DNA of 64,000 bases from the NCBI RefSeq assembly GCF_900111575.1, contig NZ_FOIF01000001.1, positions 61,417 through 125,416 of the forward strand. The letters run 5' to 3'. The stretch is from Anaerobranca gottschalkii DSM 13577. GTDB taxonomy: Bacteria; Bacillota; Proteinivoracia; Proteinivoracales; Proteinivoracaceae. The position numbers and the translations under genes are program-made. Under the pieces are notes generated by a model, which was not told the DNA's origin, searched no databases, and was given only the letters and a program-made list of their open reading frames with translations. Numbering within the stretch: position 1 is the stretch's first letter; every line of letters begins with the position of its first letter. Positions 34,591 through 44,037 of the stretch are shown piece by piece.

Positions 34591-35482
34591 TCCCCCTTTT
34601 TATACTTAAACCAAGTTTTTCCGCCATTTCTCTTCCTTTAGGGGCAGGAATAACCAGCTTATTAACCCCTGCTAGCACCGCTAGTGGATCTAAAATATTC
34701 CTATAACTTCCTTTAGGCCGCATACATCCCAAATAGATTGGGGTTTTAGGGAACAATATCCTAGCCCTTACTATAACATCAATAACTTCTAGGGGAGATG
34801 GAGGTTTCTCTTCAGCAAACTCTGTCCCTTTAGTTGGAACAAAAACTATAAAGGATAGGGCATCAACTCCTAGTTCCTTTAATTTTTCCAATGCCTGATA
34901 CTCCCAAAATATTTCCCCTTTATACAGACCAATACAGATATGGGGTACAACTTTAAGGTGTTTTCTTAAGGAAAGATAACTATCGACATAATCCTCTTTA
35001 CCTTTATTTAACTTATATACCTTTTTAATTACATCATCATTGTAGATAAAATCAAAGGAAACTACATCGGCAACAGAAGCGATTTTTTTAGCCCCCTCTT
35101 CATCAACTAACCCGCTGTGAAGATTGATAGCTTTTCCACCCTTTAAATTCCCTATCTCCTGGGCAAATCCTAAAATGGGAACCTTCCCATCCCTACTACA
35201 TCCACCACTAATCAGACAACTACTATAATCCTCTAAATTCTTTAGTTCTGTTAAAGGTTTCATTCCTTTTAAATAATGCCCCCCACAATGGGCACAGTTT
35301 AATGAACAATCACTGCCGGTTAAAGTAACCGGCAGTGTCCTGTTGGGATAATCAAACTGTATTTCTTTAGGGAAGTTTTCCAGACGGACTTCCCATCCTT
35401 CCCTAAGCTTCCCTATTAAATTATGATCTACGGAAATTGAGGGTACAGCAGACAACAGGGTTTCTAGCTGCTCCAACTTCAT
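34568..35482 (-). CDS. Radical SAM protein, second candidate subunit of a LipS1/LipS2-type lipoyl synthase
   Basis: A 304-residue radical SAM enzyme with the cluster motif CSLNCAHC (C59, C63, C66) followed by GGHYLKGM. Further cysteines occur in [15 protein letters not shown] and the C-terminal SECCGLD, possible auxiliary-cluster ligands. ATG start with GAGG upstream, inside the last 62 bases of gcvPB. The overlap with both neighbours implies tight co-translation with gcvPB and the partner radical SAM gene. It would insert sulfur into octanoyl-GcvH together with its partner (inference from family and context). Confidence 0.73.
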   Translation of the reverse strand: MKLEQLETLLSAVPSISVDHNLIGKLREGWEVRLENFPKEIQFDYPNRTLPVTLTGSDCSLNCAHCGGHYLKGMKPLTELKNLEDYSSCLISGGCSRDGKVPILGFAQEIGNLKGGKAINLHSGLVDEEGAKKIASVADVVSFDFIYNDDVIKKVYKLNKGKEDYVDSYLSLRKHLKVVPHICIGLYKGEIFWEYQALEKLKELGVDALSFIVFVPTKGTEFAEEKPPSPLEVIDVIVRARILFPKTPIYLGCMRPKGSYRNILDPLAVLAGVNKLVIPAPKGREMAEKLGLSIKRGSECCGLD

Positions 35483-36887
35483 CTAACCTCTTGATAAAGG
35501 TTTTGTGGGGTGCATTTTTCAATTCTTCGGGATTTTCCTTGGCTTTTTCGGCAATTTCCTTCATAGCAGTTATAAATCTGTCTAGGGTTTCTTTAGTTTC
35601 TGTTTCTGTAGGTTCGATCATCAAAGCTTCCTCAACAATTAATGGGAAATAGATAGTTGGTGGATGGATACCGTAATCTAACAGTGCTTTAGCCACATCT
35701 AAGGTTTTTACACCATATTCCTTTAAGTTTTTACCTGAAAGGACAAATTCGTGCATACAGGTTTTATCATAGGGTAGATGGTAATATCCTTTTAGATGTT
35801 CCATTAAATAGTTAGCATTTAATACGGCATCTTCACTAACTTGACGTAAACCCTTAGCTCCCATAGTTAAAATATAGGAATAAGCCCTGATATTAACACC
35901 GAAATTACCATAGAAACTGTGTACTCTACCAATAGATTTTGGCAAGTTATAATTTAGTGTAAACTTATCTCCCTTTTTCTCTATTATTGGAGTAGGTAAA
36001 AATTCCATCAATTCTTTTTTAACCCCAACTGGACCGGAGCCAGGACCGCCACCGCCATGGGGAGTAGAAAAAGTTTTGTGTAAATTTAAATGGACTACAT
36101 CAAAGCCCATATCCCCTGGCCTGGCAATACCTAAAATGGCATTAGCATTAGCTCCATCGTAATAAAGTAGTCCCCCTGCTTCATGGACAAGTTTTGCGAT
36201 CTCTACGATATTTTCTTCAAAAAGTCCTAAAGTAGATGGATTAGTGAGCATAAGGGCTGCTACATCGTCATTTAAGGACTCTTTTAAACTTTCTAAACAA
36301 ACAGAACCATCGCAATCTGATTTAATTTCCACAACTTTAAAACCTGCCATAGCGGCACTTGCCGGATTGGTACCATGGGCAGAATCGGGAACTAAAACTG
36401 TCCTTCTCTTTTCTCCTCTATTTTTGTGATATGCATCAATTAACATCAAACCAACCAATTCTCCATGGGCACCAGCCACCGGTTGTAATGTTACTGCATC
36501 CATACCAGTAATTTCCCCTAAATAGTTTTGCAGGTTATACATCAATTCTAAAGCACCCTGTACACCTTCTTCATCCATAAGGGGATGTAAGTTTGCAAAA
36601 CCTGGAATCCTGACCATATCCTCATTGATTTTAGGATTGTATTTCATAGTACAAGAACCTAATGGATAAAAACCACTATCTACACCATGATTTCTCGTAG
36701 ACAGTTCCACATAATGTCTAACAACTTCTCCTTCACTAACCTGTGGAAGTTCTAAAGGCTCTTTTCGCAAAAATTCACTAGGTAAAAGTTCTTCTAACTT
36801 TCTTTCTCCTACATCGGAATTAGGCAAAGAGAACCCCACATGACCGGGGATAGATTTTTCAAAAATCGTTTTTACTTCTCCTCTCAT
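35421..36887 (-). CDS. gcvPB: Glycine dehydrogenase (decarboxylating) subunit 2
   Basis: A 488-residue PLP enzyme, the catalytic half of split P protein, which decarboxylates glycine and passes the aminomethyl group to lipoyl-GcvH. PLP lysine in [17 protein letters not shown] (about 270-286); also [15 protein letters not shown] and [15 protein letters not shown]. The start overlaps the gcvPA stop as ATGA. The C-terminus ends [15 protein letters not shown], close to the family's usual end but with a few extra residues created by the overlap. Confidence 0.97.
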   Translation of the reverse strand: MRGEVKTIFEKSIPGHVGFSLPNSDVGERKLEELLPSEFLRKEPLELPQVSEGEVVRHYVELSTRNHGVDSGFYPLGSCTMKYNPKINEDMVRIPGFANLHPLMDEEGVQGALELMYNLQNYLGEITGMDAVTLQPVAGAHGELVGLMLIDAYHKNRGEKRRTVLVPDSAHGTNPASAAMAGFKVVEIKSDCDGSVCLESLKESLNDDVAALMLTNPSTLGLFEENIVEIAKLVHEAGGLLYYDGANANAILGIARPGDMGFDVVHLNLHKTFSTPHGGGGPGSGPVGVKKELMEFLPTPIIEKKGDKFTLNYNLPKSIGRVHSFYGNFGVNIRAYSYILTMGAKGLRQVSEDAVLNANYLMEHLKGYYHLPYDKTCMHEFVLSGKNLKEYGVKTLDVAKALLDYGIHPPTIYFPLIVEEALMIEPTETETKETLDRFITAMKEIAEKAKENPEELKNAPHKTFIKRLDEVGAARNPVVCCTLNFRRS

Positions 36888-38227
36888 AGGGATTCCTCCA
36901 ATCTCTTAAGGGTAGTATCCATCTCTTCGATACTCCTTTTTTCAGTAACCGCTGTCAATACTCCACCCTTTAACTGAGGATAATATTTCTCTAAAGGAAT
37001 ACCTAAATAGATATCTTCTTTTTTTAGTCCTTCTAATACCCCTAAATCCTCCAATTTAAAGGAAAATTCTTTAAAGGTAGGGCCAGTAAACAGCGGTTTA
37101 AAACCTTTTTCTGCCAGTTTTTCTTTAAAATAATGGGCTTTTTGTAGAGTAAGTGTTGCAACTTGTTTTAAACCTTGTTCACCCATTAAGGACATATACA
37201 CAGATGCTGCTAAAGCACAGAGTGCTTGGTTTGAACAGATATTAGAAGTGGCTTTATCCCTACGGATATGCTGTTCCCTTGTTTGTAAAGTTAAAACAAA
37301 TCCCCTTTTACCATCTTTATCTTTCGTTTCACCTACAATTCTACCAGGCATTTTCCGCATCAATTTATTGGTAGTAGCGAAAAAACCTAAATATGGACCA
37401 CCAAAGGATAAAGGTATTCCTAAAGATTGACCTTCCCCTACAACTATATCGGCATGGTAAGTAGAAGGTTTATTTAAAATTCCTAAAGAAATGGGATCAA
37501 CTACAGCGATAAATAACGGCTTTTTATCTCTTAAAACCTCACCAATCCCTGGCATATTTTCCACTATTCCAAAGAAGTTAGGACTTTGAATAATAACTCC
37601 AGCCACATCATCAGAAAGTTTAGCTTCTACTTCATTTACATCGGTTTGCCCTGTTTCTAAATTAAAAGGTAGTGTCTCTACAGTAATTTCTAGGGCAGCA
37701 GCATAGGTTTTTAACACTTCCCGATAATGGGGATGAACAGCTTCAGAAATTAAAATCTTATCTTTTCTATTATGATTTACTGCCACTAAAGCGGCTTCTG
37801 CCATAGCAGTAGCACCATCATACATAGAAGCATTGGCTACATCCATACCAGTTAAACGACAAATCATTGATTGAAATTCAAAAATAGTTTGTAGTACCCC
37901 TTGACTAATTTCTGCTTGGTAAGGGGTATATGCAGTATAAAATTCAGACCTTAATAAAATATGATTAACTACTGAAGGGATATAATGGTCATAACTGCCT
38001 CCCCCTAAAAAACTGATAATTTTATCATTGCTTTTATTTTTTCCCGCCAATTCCCCAATTTTTTTACTTAGCTCTAGTTCCGAATGGGGCTGGGGAAGAT
38101 CCATTTCCCCTTGAAATCTCACTTCTTGTGGAATATGGGCAAATAACTCTTCAATGGAATTTTTCCCGATACTTTTGAGCATTTCTTCTCTTTCAGCATC
38201 GGTTTTAGGAATATATCGAAAAACCAT
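36884..38227 (-). CDS. gcvPA: Glycine dehydrogenase (decarboxylating) subunit 1
   Basis: A 447-residue partner subunit of split P protein, beginning [19 protein letters not shown], with [39 protein letters not shown] and [14 protein letters not shown]. The active PLP lysine is in subunit 2. Two bases after gcvH, overlapping gcvPB by four bases. Length typical. Confidence 0.97.
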   Translation of the reverse strand: MVFRYIPKTDAEREEMLKSIGKNSIEELFAHIPQEVRFQGEMDLPQPHSELELSKKIGELAGKNKSNDKIISFLGGGSYDHYIPSVVNHILLRSEFYTAYTPYQAEISQGVLQTIFEFQSMICRLTGMDVANASMYDGATAMAEAALVAVNHNRKDKILISEAVHPHYREVLKTYAAALEITVETLPFNLETGQTDVNEVEAKLSDDVAGVIIQSPNFFGIVENMPGIGEVLRDKKPLFIAVVDPISLGILNKPSTYHADIVVGEGQSLGIPLSFGGPYLGFFATTNKLMRKMPGRIVGETKDKDGKRGFVLTLQTREQHIRRDKATSNICSNQALCALAASVYMSLMGEQGLKQVATLTLQKAHYFKEKLAEKGFKPLFTGPTFKEFSFKLEDLGVLEGLKKEDIYLGIPLEKYYPQLKGGVLTAVTEKRSIEEMDTTLKRLEESL

Positions 38228-38229
38228 TT

Positions 38230-38610
38230 TTATTCCTCCTCAATAAAGGTTTCGTATTCCTCAGGAGATAATAAATCATCTAGTTCCCCCTCATCATCTA
38301 ATTGGATTACCACTAACCACCCTCCATCATAAGGATCACTATTAACAGTTTCCGGTGCATCTAAAAGTTCTTCATTAACTTCAACAATAGTTCCACTTAT
38401 TGGGGCATAGACGTCGGCGGCAGCCTTTACTGATTCTATTACAGCAAATCCTTCCCCTTTATTTACTGAATCTCCTACAGAAGGCAATTCAATAAAAACA
38501 ATATCTCCTAACTGGTCTTGAGCATGGTCAGTAATCCCTACCTTCACTTTATTACCTTCAACCTTTAACCATTCATGATCTTTAGAATAAAGTAAACCTT
38601 TTTTTATCAT
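38230..38610 (-). CDS. gcvH: Glycine cleavage system H protein
   Basis: A 126-residue lipoyl carrier that shuttles between P, T and L proteins. The lipoylation site is K62 in GFAVIESVKAAADVYAP. N-terminal SKDHEWLKVEGNKVKVGITD and C-terminal GGWLVVIQLDDEGELDDLL are family signatures. Two bases after gcvT. It is the presumed substrate of the ligase and radical SAM proteins encoded downstream. Confidence 0.97.
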   Translation of the reverse strand: MIKKGLLYSKDHEWLKVEGNKVKVGITDHAQDQLGDIVFIELPSVGDSVNKGEGFAVIESVKAAADVYAPISGTIVEVNEELLDAPETVNSDPYDGGWLVVIQLDDEGELDDLLSPEEYETFIEEE

Positions 38611-38612
38611 TT

Positions 38613-39713
38613 TTAAACATCCTCCCTTTTATAAAATGGTATATTAATGACTTCAGCTTTAAGCTGACGGTTACGAACACCTATTAAAATGTGATCACCG
38701 GTTTTAAAGTTTAAGTTTTTCACTAAAGCTAAACCAATGTTTAAATCTAAAGTAGGGGAATAAGAGCCTGTAGTTACATGGCCAATCTTTTCACCTTCTA
38801 AGTTGAAAACGGGAAATTCTCCCCTAGGTATTCCCCTATCTATCATTTTAAATCCAATAGTTTCCCTTGGAGCTCCATTTTCCAATTGGTCTTGTAAAAT
38901 TTCTTTTCCAATATAATCTGGTTTTTTAAACTTCACAAACCTCTGTAAATTAGCTTCAATTGGTGTTATATCTTTATCAATTTCATGGCCATATAAAGGT
39001 AGGCAAGCTTCAAACCGCAGGGTATCTCTAGCCCCTAAGCCGGCAGGAACCACTTCACCTTCCCCTACCTCAAGTATCTTTTCCCAAACCTTTATGGCAT
39101 CTTCTCCCGATAGATAGATTTCAAAACCATCTTCTCCAGTATAACCGGTTCTAGAAATTAACACTTTACTGCCAGCAACCTCTACATCTTCAGCACAATA
39201 GAAAAACTGCAAATTATTTAAGTCATAGTTTGTTAATTTCTGTAAAATTTGTTGAGCCTTTGGTCCTTGAAAGGCAATTTGAGCTACTTCTGAGGAAATA
39301 TTTTCAATTTCCACTCCCTCTATTTTATGTTCCATCAACCAGTTATAATCTTTCTCTACGTTGGCTGCATTAACAACTAACAAATATTTATCTACCGCTA
39401 ATTTGTAAACTAGTAAATCATCTACTATACCACCATTTTCGTAACACATTAAAGTATACTGTACTTGATGGTCCTTTAACCTTTCCACATTGTTAGTAAC
39501 CATTTTTTGCAAAAAATCTAAAGAATTCCGACCGGTAACCATTATCTCTCCCATATGGGATACATCAAATAACCCGGCTTTAGTCCTAACTCCTTTAACT
39601 TCTTCTATTATCCCGGTATATTGAACCGGTAAAGCCCAACCTCCAAAGTCCACCATTTTACCCTGTAATTTTAAGTGCAGGGGATACAAAGGGGTTTTTT
39701 TCAAATTATCCAA
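38613..39713 (-). CDS. gcvT: Aminomethyltransferase (glycine cleavage T protein)
   Basis: A 366-residue THF-dependent enzyme that releases ammonia from the aminomethyl-lipoyl intermediate and forms 5,10-methylene-THF. Seen: PLHLKLQGKMVDFGGWALPVQY-type start, GLFDVSHMGEI (about 48-58), GYTGEDGFEIY (about 195-205), and GLGARDTLRFEACLPLYGHE. TTG start preceded by AGGTG. First gene of the operon and directly controlled by the glycine riboswitch upstream. Confidence 0.97.
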   Translation of the reverse strand: MDNLKKTPLYPLHLKLQGKMVDFGGWALPVQYTGIIEEVKGVRTKAGLFDVSHMGEIMVTGRNSLDFLQKMVTNNVERLKDHQVQYTLMCYENGGIVDDLLVYKLAVDKYLLVVNAANVEKDYNWLMEHKIEGVEIENISSEVAQIAFQGPKAQQILQKLTNYDLNNLQFFYCAEDVEVAGSKVLISRTGYTGEDGFEIYLSGEDAIKVWEKILEVGEGEVVPAGLGARDTLRFEACLPLYGHEIDKDITPIEANLQRFVKFKKPDYIGKEILQDQLENGAPRETIGFKMIDRGIPRGEFPVFNLEGEKIGHVTTGSYSPTLDLNIGLALVKNLNFKTGDHILIGVRNRQLKAEVINIPFYKREDV

Positions 39714-39785
39714 AGTTTACACCTCCATTTTATTTTTTCTCAAAATTCTTAGAAATAACCTGTTGAGAGAAAATTCACAATAAAT

Positions 39786-39823
39786 AAAGGACAGGGTAAG
39801 CAATTGCTTAGCCTCTGTCCTTT
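39786..39823 (-). terminator. Expression-platform hairpin of the glycine riboswitch
   Basis: AAAGGACAG/CTGTCCTTT stem with an inner TAAGCAATTGCTTA palindrome. Its 5' arm contains the GGACAG that also forms the 3' side of the second aptamer's P1 helix, so hairpin and ligand-bound aptamer exclude each other. On the minus strand only TTTATTTATT follows, so it may be a weak terminator. Confidence 0.75.
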
Positions 39824-39985
39824 TTACCTGAGAGATTTAGTTCCCCTTTGGTGCACCGATGGTGCTCTCCAGAGTTGTGTCCCTTTTAGGTACTTTTGCC
39901 TGAAAGTTTCGTTGCTTATAGCAAATTATTCTAAGCAACTTGCTTCTTCGGCGCCTTTACAGGTCTCTCCCTAAAAGTTCATTCA
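39812..39985 (-). ncRNA. Tandem glycine riboswitch
   Basis: On the minus strand aptamer 1 opens with GGGAGAGACCTG, continues GGCGCCGAAG and closes with TTTCAGGCAAAAG; aptamer 2 opens with ACTCTGGAGAGCACC, carries CACCAAAGGGG and closes with CTCTCAGGTAAAAAGGACAGAG. These are the conserved blocks of two glycine aptamers joined by a short linker. It lies 100 bases before gcvT and controls the glycine-cleavage genes. The layout with a competing hairpin suggests that glycine turns expression on. The remaining space of the 39714-40098 gap is AT-rich with no clear promoter. Confidence 0.95.
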
Positions 39986-40098
39986 CCAAATATTAACTTA
40001 TTAAAACAATTTATAAAAATCCCTTATATATTTTATTCTACAACTTATTTAAAATTCCTGCTTTTATATAAATTTTTTAAAGTTATTCTACTAATTTT

Positions 40099-40731
40099 TC
40101 AGCAAGAATATCCATAAGATGCAATTATCTTTCTACCTTCAGCTATTGCCTTTTCTGCCCTATCAATCACCACTTCTAACTTTTCTTCTATTTCCTTTTT
40201 AAAACTTTGGTCTTTCAAAGTAGATAAATTAACCTGGACATTAGCAACAGCTCCAACAAAACCAGTATAACAAAGTTCCATACCAACTTTTAAATCACTG
40301 ATGGCATTAGGATTACCTTTAGGGGCAATCTCTATAACCATTTCTAATAAAGGAACAATCTCTTTCGCAGTTTCTAAAGGAACTTCCGTAGCCCTTTGAC
40401 TTGCCAACTCTATAGCTTCCCTTCTCTTTTCTTTTTCTTCTTCACTTTCTTTGGGAAGTTTAAAAGCTTGCATCACTTCTAAGTAGGCCTTAGTATCCTC
40501 ATCGGCAAGTTTTAATAACTTTTCTCTAATTTTGTCCCCTTCTTCCCCTATTCTTTCCATTTCATCTTTGACATCAACGTATTTTTTCCCCTTTGCTGTA
40601 ACTCTACAAAACATTGAAATTAAACTAGCACCCATTGCCCCGGAAATTGCAGCTACAGTTCCACCACCGGGTGTTGGATTTTCACTGGCTACTTCTTGTA
40701 AAAATTTCTCCACAGTTAAATTTTTAAACAC
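40099..40731 (-). CDS. fchA: Methenyltetrahydrofolate cyclohydrolase / formiminoTHF cyclodeaminase family protein
   Basis: A 210-residue all-helical folate enzyme: LTVEKFLQEVASENPTPGGG (about 4-23), GAMGASLISMFCRVTAKGKKY and GNPNAISDLKVGMELCYTG. Members hydrolyse methenyl-THF or deaminate formimino-THF. The GTG at 40731 is chosen because AGGAGGG lies seven bases upstream and the family starts here; a longer frame would overlap the phosphatase gene. Beside the glycine-cleavage operon it may feed one-carbon units towards formyl-THF, alongside FolD. Confidence 0.88.
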   Translation of the reverse strand: MFKNLTVEKFLQEVASENPTPGGGTVAAISGAMGASLISMFCRVTAKGKKYVDVKDEMERIGEEGDKIREKLLKLADEDTKAYLEVMQAFKLPKESEEEKEKRREAIELASQRATEVPLETAKEIVPLLEMVIEIAPKGNPNAISDLKVGMELCYTGFVGAVANVQVNLSTLKDQSFKKEIEEKLEVVIDRAEKAIAEGRKIIASYGYSC

Positions 40732-40747
40732 AAAAACTCCCTCCTCT

Positions 40748-41383
40748 TTAATGTCTTGCTTCAACCACTTCTAAAAGTTCAAAATGGGCTGTATCGTTAA
40801 TCCTTTCCACCACCACTTTTTCTTCACTAACCTTTAAAATAGTAAGGCTACAGTTGTCAATATAAAGGTTGTTTTTTACTACCGGCCATGGTAGTTGAAG
40901 GTAATGGTGAAGTAAGGCTTTAATAAAAACACTGTGGGTAACAGCTAAAACATTTCCCTGATGTTTAGCTAAACAATTTTCCACAAACCTCTGACAGCGG
41001 GTAACAAGGTCGGCATATTTCTCACCCTGGGGTATTTCTACATCAGGGGTAGTATTTCGCTTTAAGGCTAATTCCCGATAATTTTCAAAGATTTCCCCCG
41101 TTGTTAACCCTTCCCAAACTCCAAAATGAAATTCCCGTAAAAGGGGTTCAGAAATTAAAGGTATTTTAATGTCTTTATGATTAACTATCTCTTGGGCAGT
41201 GGCTTGGGCCCTTTTTAGATCACTGGTATAAACGGCTTCTAAGGGATAATTTTTAAGCCGTTGAGCCAAGACTTTTCCTTGGCTCAACCCCCTAAAAGTC
41301 AATTCTACATCAGTTTGTCCTTGACAGCGTTTTTGGAGATTCCACTCTGTTTCCCCATGTCTTACAAAGATAATCCTCACCAT
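40748..41383 (-). CDS. Histidine phosphatase family protein (phosphoglycerate-mutase-like)
   Basis: A 211-residue branch-1 histidine phosphatase. Catalytic RHGE (8-11) in FVRHGETEWN, then YTSDLKRAQATAQ, and the second His in AVTHSVFIKALL (about 149). Substrate cannot be named: cobalamin or ribazole phosphatase and sugar phosphatases share this fold, and no cobalamin genes are near. The ATG overlaps the ddl stop by one base. Confidence 0.88.
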   Translation of the reverse strand: MVRIIFVRHGETEWNLQKRCQGQTDVELTFRGLSQGKVLAQRLKNYPLEAVYTSDLKRAQATAQEIVNHKDIKIPLISEPLLREFHFGVWEGLTTGEIFENYRELALKRNTTPDVEIPQGEKYADLVTRCQRFVENCLAKHQGNVLAVTHSVFIKALLHHYLQLPWPVVKNNLYIDNCSLTILKVSEEKVVVERINDTAHFELLEVVEARH

Positions 41384-42417
41384 TAGAAATCCCGCCTTAA
41401 CTTTGCTATTTCTTCCTTTCTTTCCAAAGCTAATTCTATTAGTTTCATAACCAGTTCTTTACCATTGATTCCACTTGCTTCGATCAATTTAGGATACATA
41501 CTTATCCGGGTAAAGCCTGGAATAGTATTTATTTCATTTAGCCAAATGTTACCTTGATTGTCATAAAAGAAGTCTACTCTAGCTAAACCATAACAGTCTA
41601 ATGCTCTAAATGCTTCTTTTGCTAACCTTTGTATTTCCCTTTCTACCTCTAGAGATATTTCCGCCGGAATGATTATTTTGGAGTTATCATCAATGTATTT
41701 GGCATTATAGTCGTAAAATTCGTTTCCCGGTACTATTTCTCCCACTATAGAAACAAATAGTTCATTATTCCCTAAAACACTACATTCTAGTTCCCTAGCT
41801 ATTAATCCTTTTTCCACAACGATTTTAATATCATACTGAAGGGCTAATTCCACTCCCTTTAATAAATCTTCTCTATTTTTAGCTTTAGATATTCCTACAC
41901 TGGAACCTAAATTTGCTGGTTTAACAAAGAGTGGATAACCTAAGGCTTCCATTTCTTGTATAAGAGATTCCCTATCCCTTTGCCATTGATAATTATTAAA
42001 GGAAATATACGGTCCTACAGGTAACCCCTTTTGTGCAAAAATCCTTTTCATCATCCCTTTATCCATACCAACAGCAGAACCTAAAACACCACTCCCGACA
42101 TAGGGTATGTTTAAGATTTCTAATAGACCCTGTAAGCAGCCGTCTTCTCCGTAAGTGCCGTGAATACAAGGAAAAACCACATCTATCTCTAAATCTTCCC
42201 AACCATTTTCCCCTTTTACCATAAACCCACGGTTTTGTCCAAAGAGGCGAATAGATATCGGTTTAAAATCGGTAAACCACTCCCCTTCTTTAGTTACTTT
42301 AATTGGAACTACATTGTATAGTTCCCTATCTATCATATCCATAATATATTTTGCTGACTGTAGAGAAACTTCGTGTTCTCCAGACCGTCCTCCAAAAATT
42401 ACTGCTACATTTTTCAC
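41383..42417 (-). CDS. ddl: D-alanine--D-alanine ligase
   Basis: A 344-residue ATP-grasp ligase making D-Ala-D-Ala for peptidoglycan. N-terminal VIFGGRSGEHEVSLQSA (about 6-22), HGTYGEDGCLQGLLEILNIPYVGSGV (split across about 89-115), FVKPANLGSSVGISK, and LARVDFFYDNQGNIWLNEINTIPGFT with metal ligands. GTG start with AGGAGG nine bases upstream. It was originally preceded by the EamA transporter gene on the same strand. Confidence 0.96.
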   Translation of the reverse strand: MKNVAVIFGGRSGEHEVSLQSAKYIMDMIDRELYNVVPIKVTKEGEWFTDFKPISIRLFGQNRGFMVKGENGWEDLEIDVVFPCIHGTYGEDGCLQGLLEILNIPYVGSGVLGSAVGMDKGMMKRIFAQKGLPVGPYISFNNYQWQRDRESLIQEMEALGYPLFVKPANLGSSVGISKAKNREDLLKGVELALQYDIKIVVEKGLIARELECSVLGNNELFVSIVGEIVPGNEFYDYNAKYIDDNSKIIIPAEISLEVEREIQRLAKEAFRALDCYGLARVDFFYDNQGNIWLNEINTIPGFTRISMYPKLIEASGINGKELVMKLIELALERKEEIAKLRRDF

Positions 42418-42466
42418 TACAAAAAACCTCCTTTTCCTTTTACAACCATTATATTATTACCGGTCA

Positions 42467-42576
42467 TAAAAAGCACCTTTTTTTACTGTTTTTATTAAAT
42501 CACCATTTATTTCATTGTACAAAATTGCGGAAAAAATTACAATACAACCGGCTAATTGCTGATAAGTTAAAGTTTC
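42467..42576 (-). pseudogene. 3' remnant of EamA-family transporter gene, cut off by the TnpB element
   Basis: Reading on the minus strand from 42576 gives ETLTYQQLAGC then IVIFSAILYNE and a stop at 42467-42469. This is the expected C-terminal helix of an EamA/DMT permease and continues, in frame, the LLLG that ends the 5' part at 44038. Joined, the site reads TTA TTA GGG GAA ACT. It shows exactly where the mobile element went in. About 50 bases separate its stop from the ddl start, and a TATAAT at the junction may drive ddl. Confidence 0.82.
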
Positions 42577-42760
42577 CGTTACAGAAAACTTATAAAACTT
42601 TACAAAGTTTTTATCAAACCTTATAAAAGTTTATGTTTCCTTCCTTGTTCATCGTGTCCAGTTTCGAAAAATTCTACTCCTGTTTGGTTTAACACTCCGA
42701 AGGCTTAAATTCCCGACTAACGTATCGGTACATATCAATAGTTGCTTTAAGTGCTATGCT
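42577..42760 (-). ncRNA. Candidate omega (reRNA) scaffold and right end of the TnpB element
   Basis: Downstream of the tnpB stop the minus strand carries CCGA/TCGG around TACGTTAG, the GTCGGGAATTTAAGCC stretch common to right ends of IS605/IS1341-type elements, and near the end the perfect palindrome AAAACTTTGTAAAGTTTT-like hairpin at 42593-42611. In characterised elements this region is the scaffold of the TnpB guide RNA, with the guide read from sequence just outside the element (here 42576 downward). Boundaries are approximate and expression is not shown. Confidence 0.5.
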
Positions 42761-43938
42761 ATTGATTTACCGTAATTTTTTAAATTTATACTTGCATTTA
42801 AATCCCTATCTATTTTATAACCACAAACGTTACAGATAAAAGTTCTTTCTGATAGAGAAAGTTTGTCTTTTATACTTCCACAGCTGCTACAAATTTTAGA
42901 TGAAGGATAGAATTTTTCTGCAAGGATAAATTTAATACCGTTACATTGGCATTTATATTCCATCTGTCTTCTAAATTCACGGAATGTTTGTTCTTGGATT
43001 GCTTTAGATAGCTTTTTGTTTTTTAACATTCCCTTTGTATTTAGGTTTTCCATAACTACATATTCTGGTTTGGTTTTCACCAATGATGTAGTTATTTGAT
43101 GGAGATAGTCTTTCCTTATATTTTTTAGCCTTCTTCGTGTTTTTAGAACAAGGTGTTCTAACTTTTTAATGTTGTTAGTTTTTCTGTAACGGTATTCACC
43201 TCCTTCTGTTTGTATTTTGTTTAATTCATATTTTTTAGATAATTTTCGTTGTAATCGTTTAAGTCTTTTCTCTAACTTCTTAACTTTCTTTGATTTATTT
43301 ATGTTTTTGTACTTTTGTCCTGTACTTATTGTAGCTAATTCTTTTACTCCTAAATCTATTCCTATACCCTCTGTATATTCTTTATTCTTATATTCTACTT
43401 CTTCTACTCCTATTGTTAAGTACCAGTTAAGTCCATCAAATGTTACCCTTGGGTTGTAGTATTTAATATTATCACCTACAGGTATTCTTCCTTTTTCAGC
43501 AAGTTTAACCCAATTTAGTTTTTGCTTATTGGGCTTTTTACTGTTAGTTAATTTTTCTAATTTTACATGGGTTGGGGTTATTTTAATTTTTTCTGTATCT
43601 ACATAAAAACTAGGTTTACTTTTCTTTTTTGACTTAAACTTAGGAAAGTCTGCTCTGCCTTCAAAGAAGTTTTTGTATGCAATACATACATCTTTTATTG
43701 CTTGTTTGGTTATATTGTTTGAATAGTCATTAAGCCATGAGTATTCTTTTGTCTTTTTTAGCTCAGTTAATATTTTTCTAAGTTCTCTGTCATTTAAAAA
43801 TTTGCCACCGTTATTATAATTCTCTTGTTCTGTAGCTAAAGCCCAATTATATGCCCATCTTGCAACCCCTGCACATTCTTTTAATTTAGTTTTTTGTTTT
43901 TTGTTAGGTAGAAGCATTACTTTATAGGTTTTAATCAT
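42754..43938 (-). CDS. tnpB: TnpB RNA-guided endonuclease of IS200/IS605-type element
   Basis: A 394-residue OrfB/TnpB protein, ancestor type of Cas12. All parts appear intact: N-terminal helix-turn-helix and WED-like region (MIKTYKVMLLPN, WAYNWAL), RuvC Asp195 in GIDLGVKEL, Glu297 in VVMENLN, zinc finger C350/C353 and C369/C372, and Asp379 in DRDLNAS. The ATG at 43938 fits the family start; an upstream GTG would be too close to the GGGGG site. It would cut DNA matching its right-end guide RNA next to a target-adjacent motif and so favour retention of the element. Confidence 0.95.
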   Translation of the reverse strand: MIKTYKVMLLPNKKQKTKLKECAGVARWAYNWALATEQENYNNGGKFLNDRELRKILTELKKTKEYSWLNDYSNNITKQAIKDVCIAYKNFFEGRADFPKFKSKKKSKPSFYVDTEKIKITPTHVKLEKLTNSKKPNKQKLNWVKLAEKGRIPVGDNIKYYNPRVTFDGLNWYLTIGVEEVEYKNKEYTEGIGIDLGVKELATISTGQKYKNINKSKKVKKLEKRLKRLQRKLSKKYELNKIQTEGGEYRYRKTNNIKKLEHLVLKTRRRLKNIRKDYLHQITTSLVKTKPEYVVMENLNTKGMLKNKKLSKAIQEQTFREFRRQMEYKCQCNGIKFILAEKFYPSSKICSSCGSIKDKLSLSERTFICNVCGYKIDRDLNASINLKNYGKSIA

Positions 43939-44037
43939 TAGATTTATCACCCCCTGACAATTTCCTCATTTATAAAATTATTATAGATATTTAGATTGTT
44001 TTATAAATATAGTTTAACTGTTAAAAGCCCCTAATAA

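Noticed and set aside
42754-43938. Cas12-type CRISPR effector
   Set aside because: Size of 394 residues, no array or cas1/cas2, and IS605-type ends show a TnpB.
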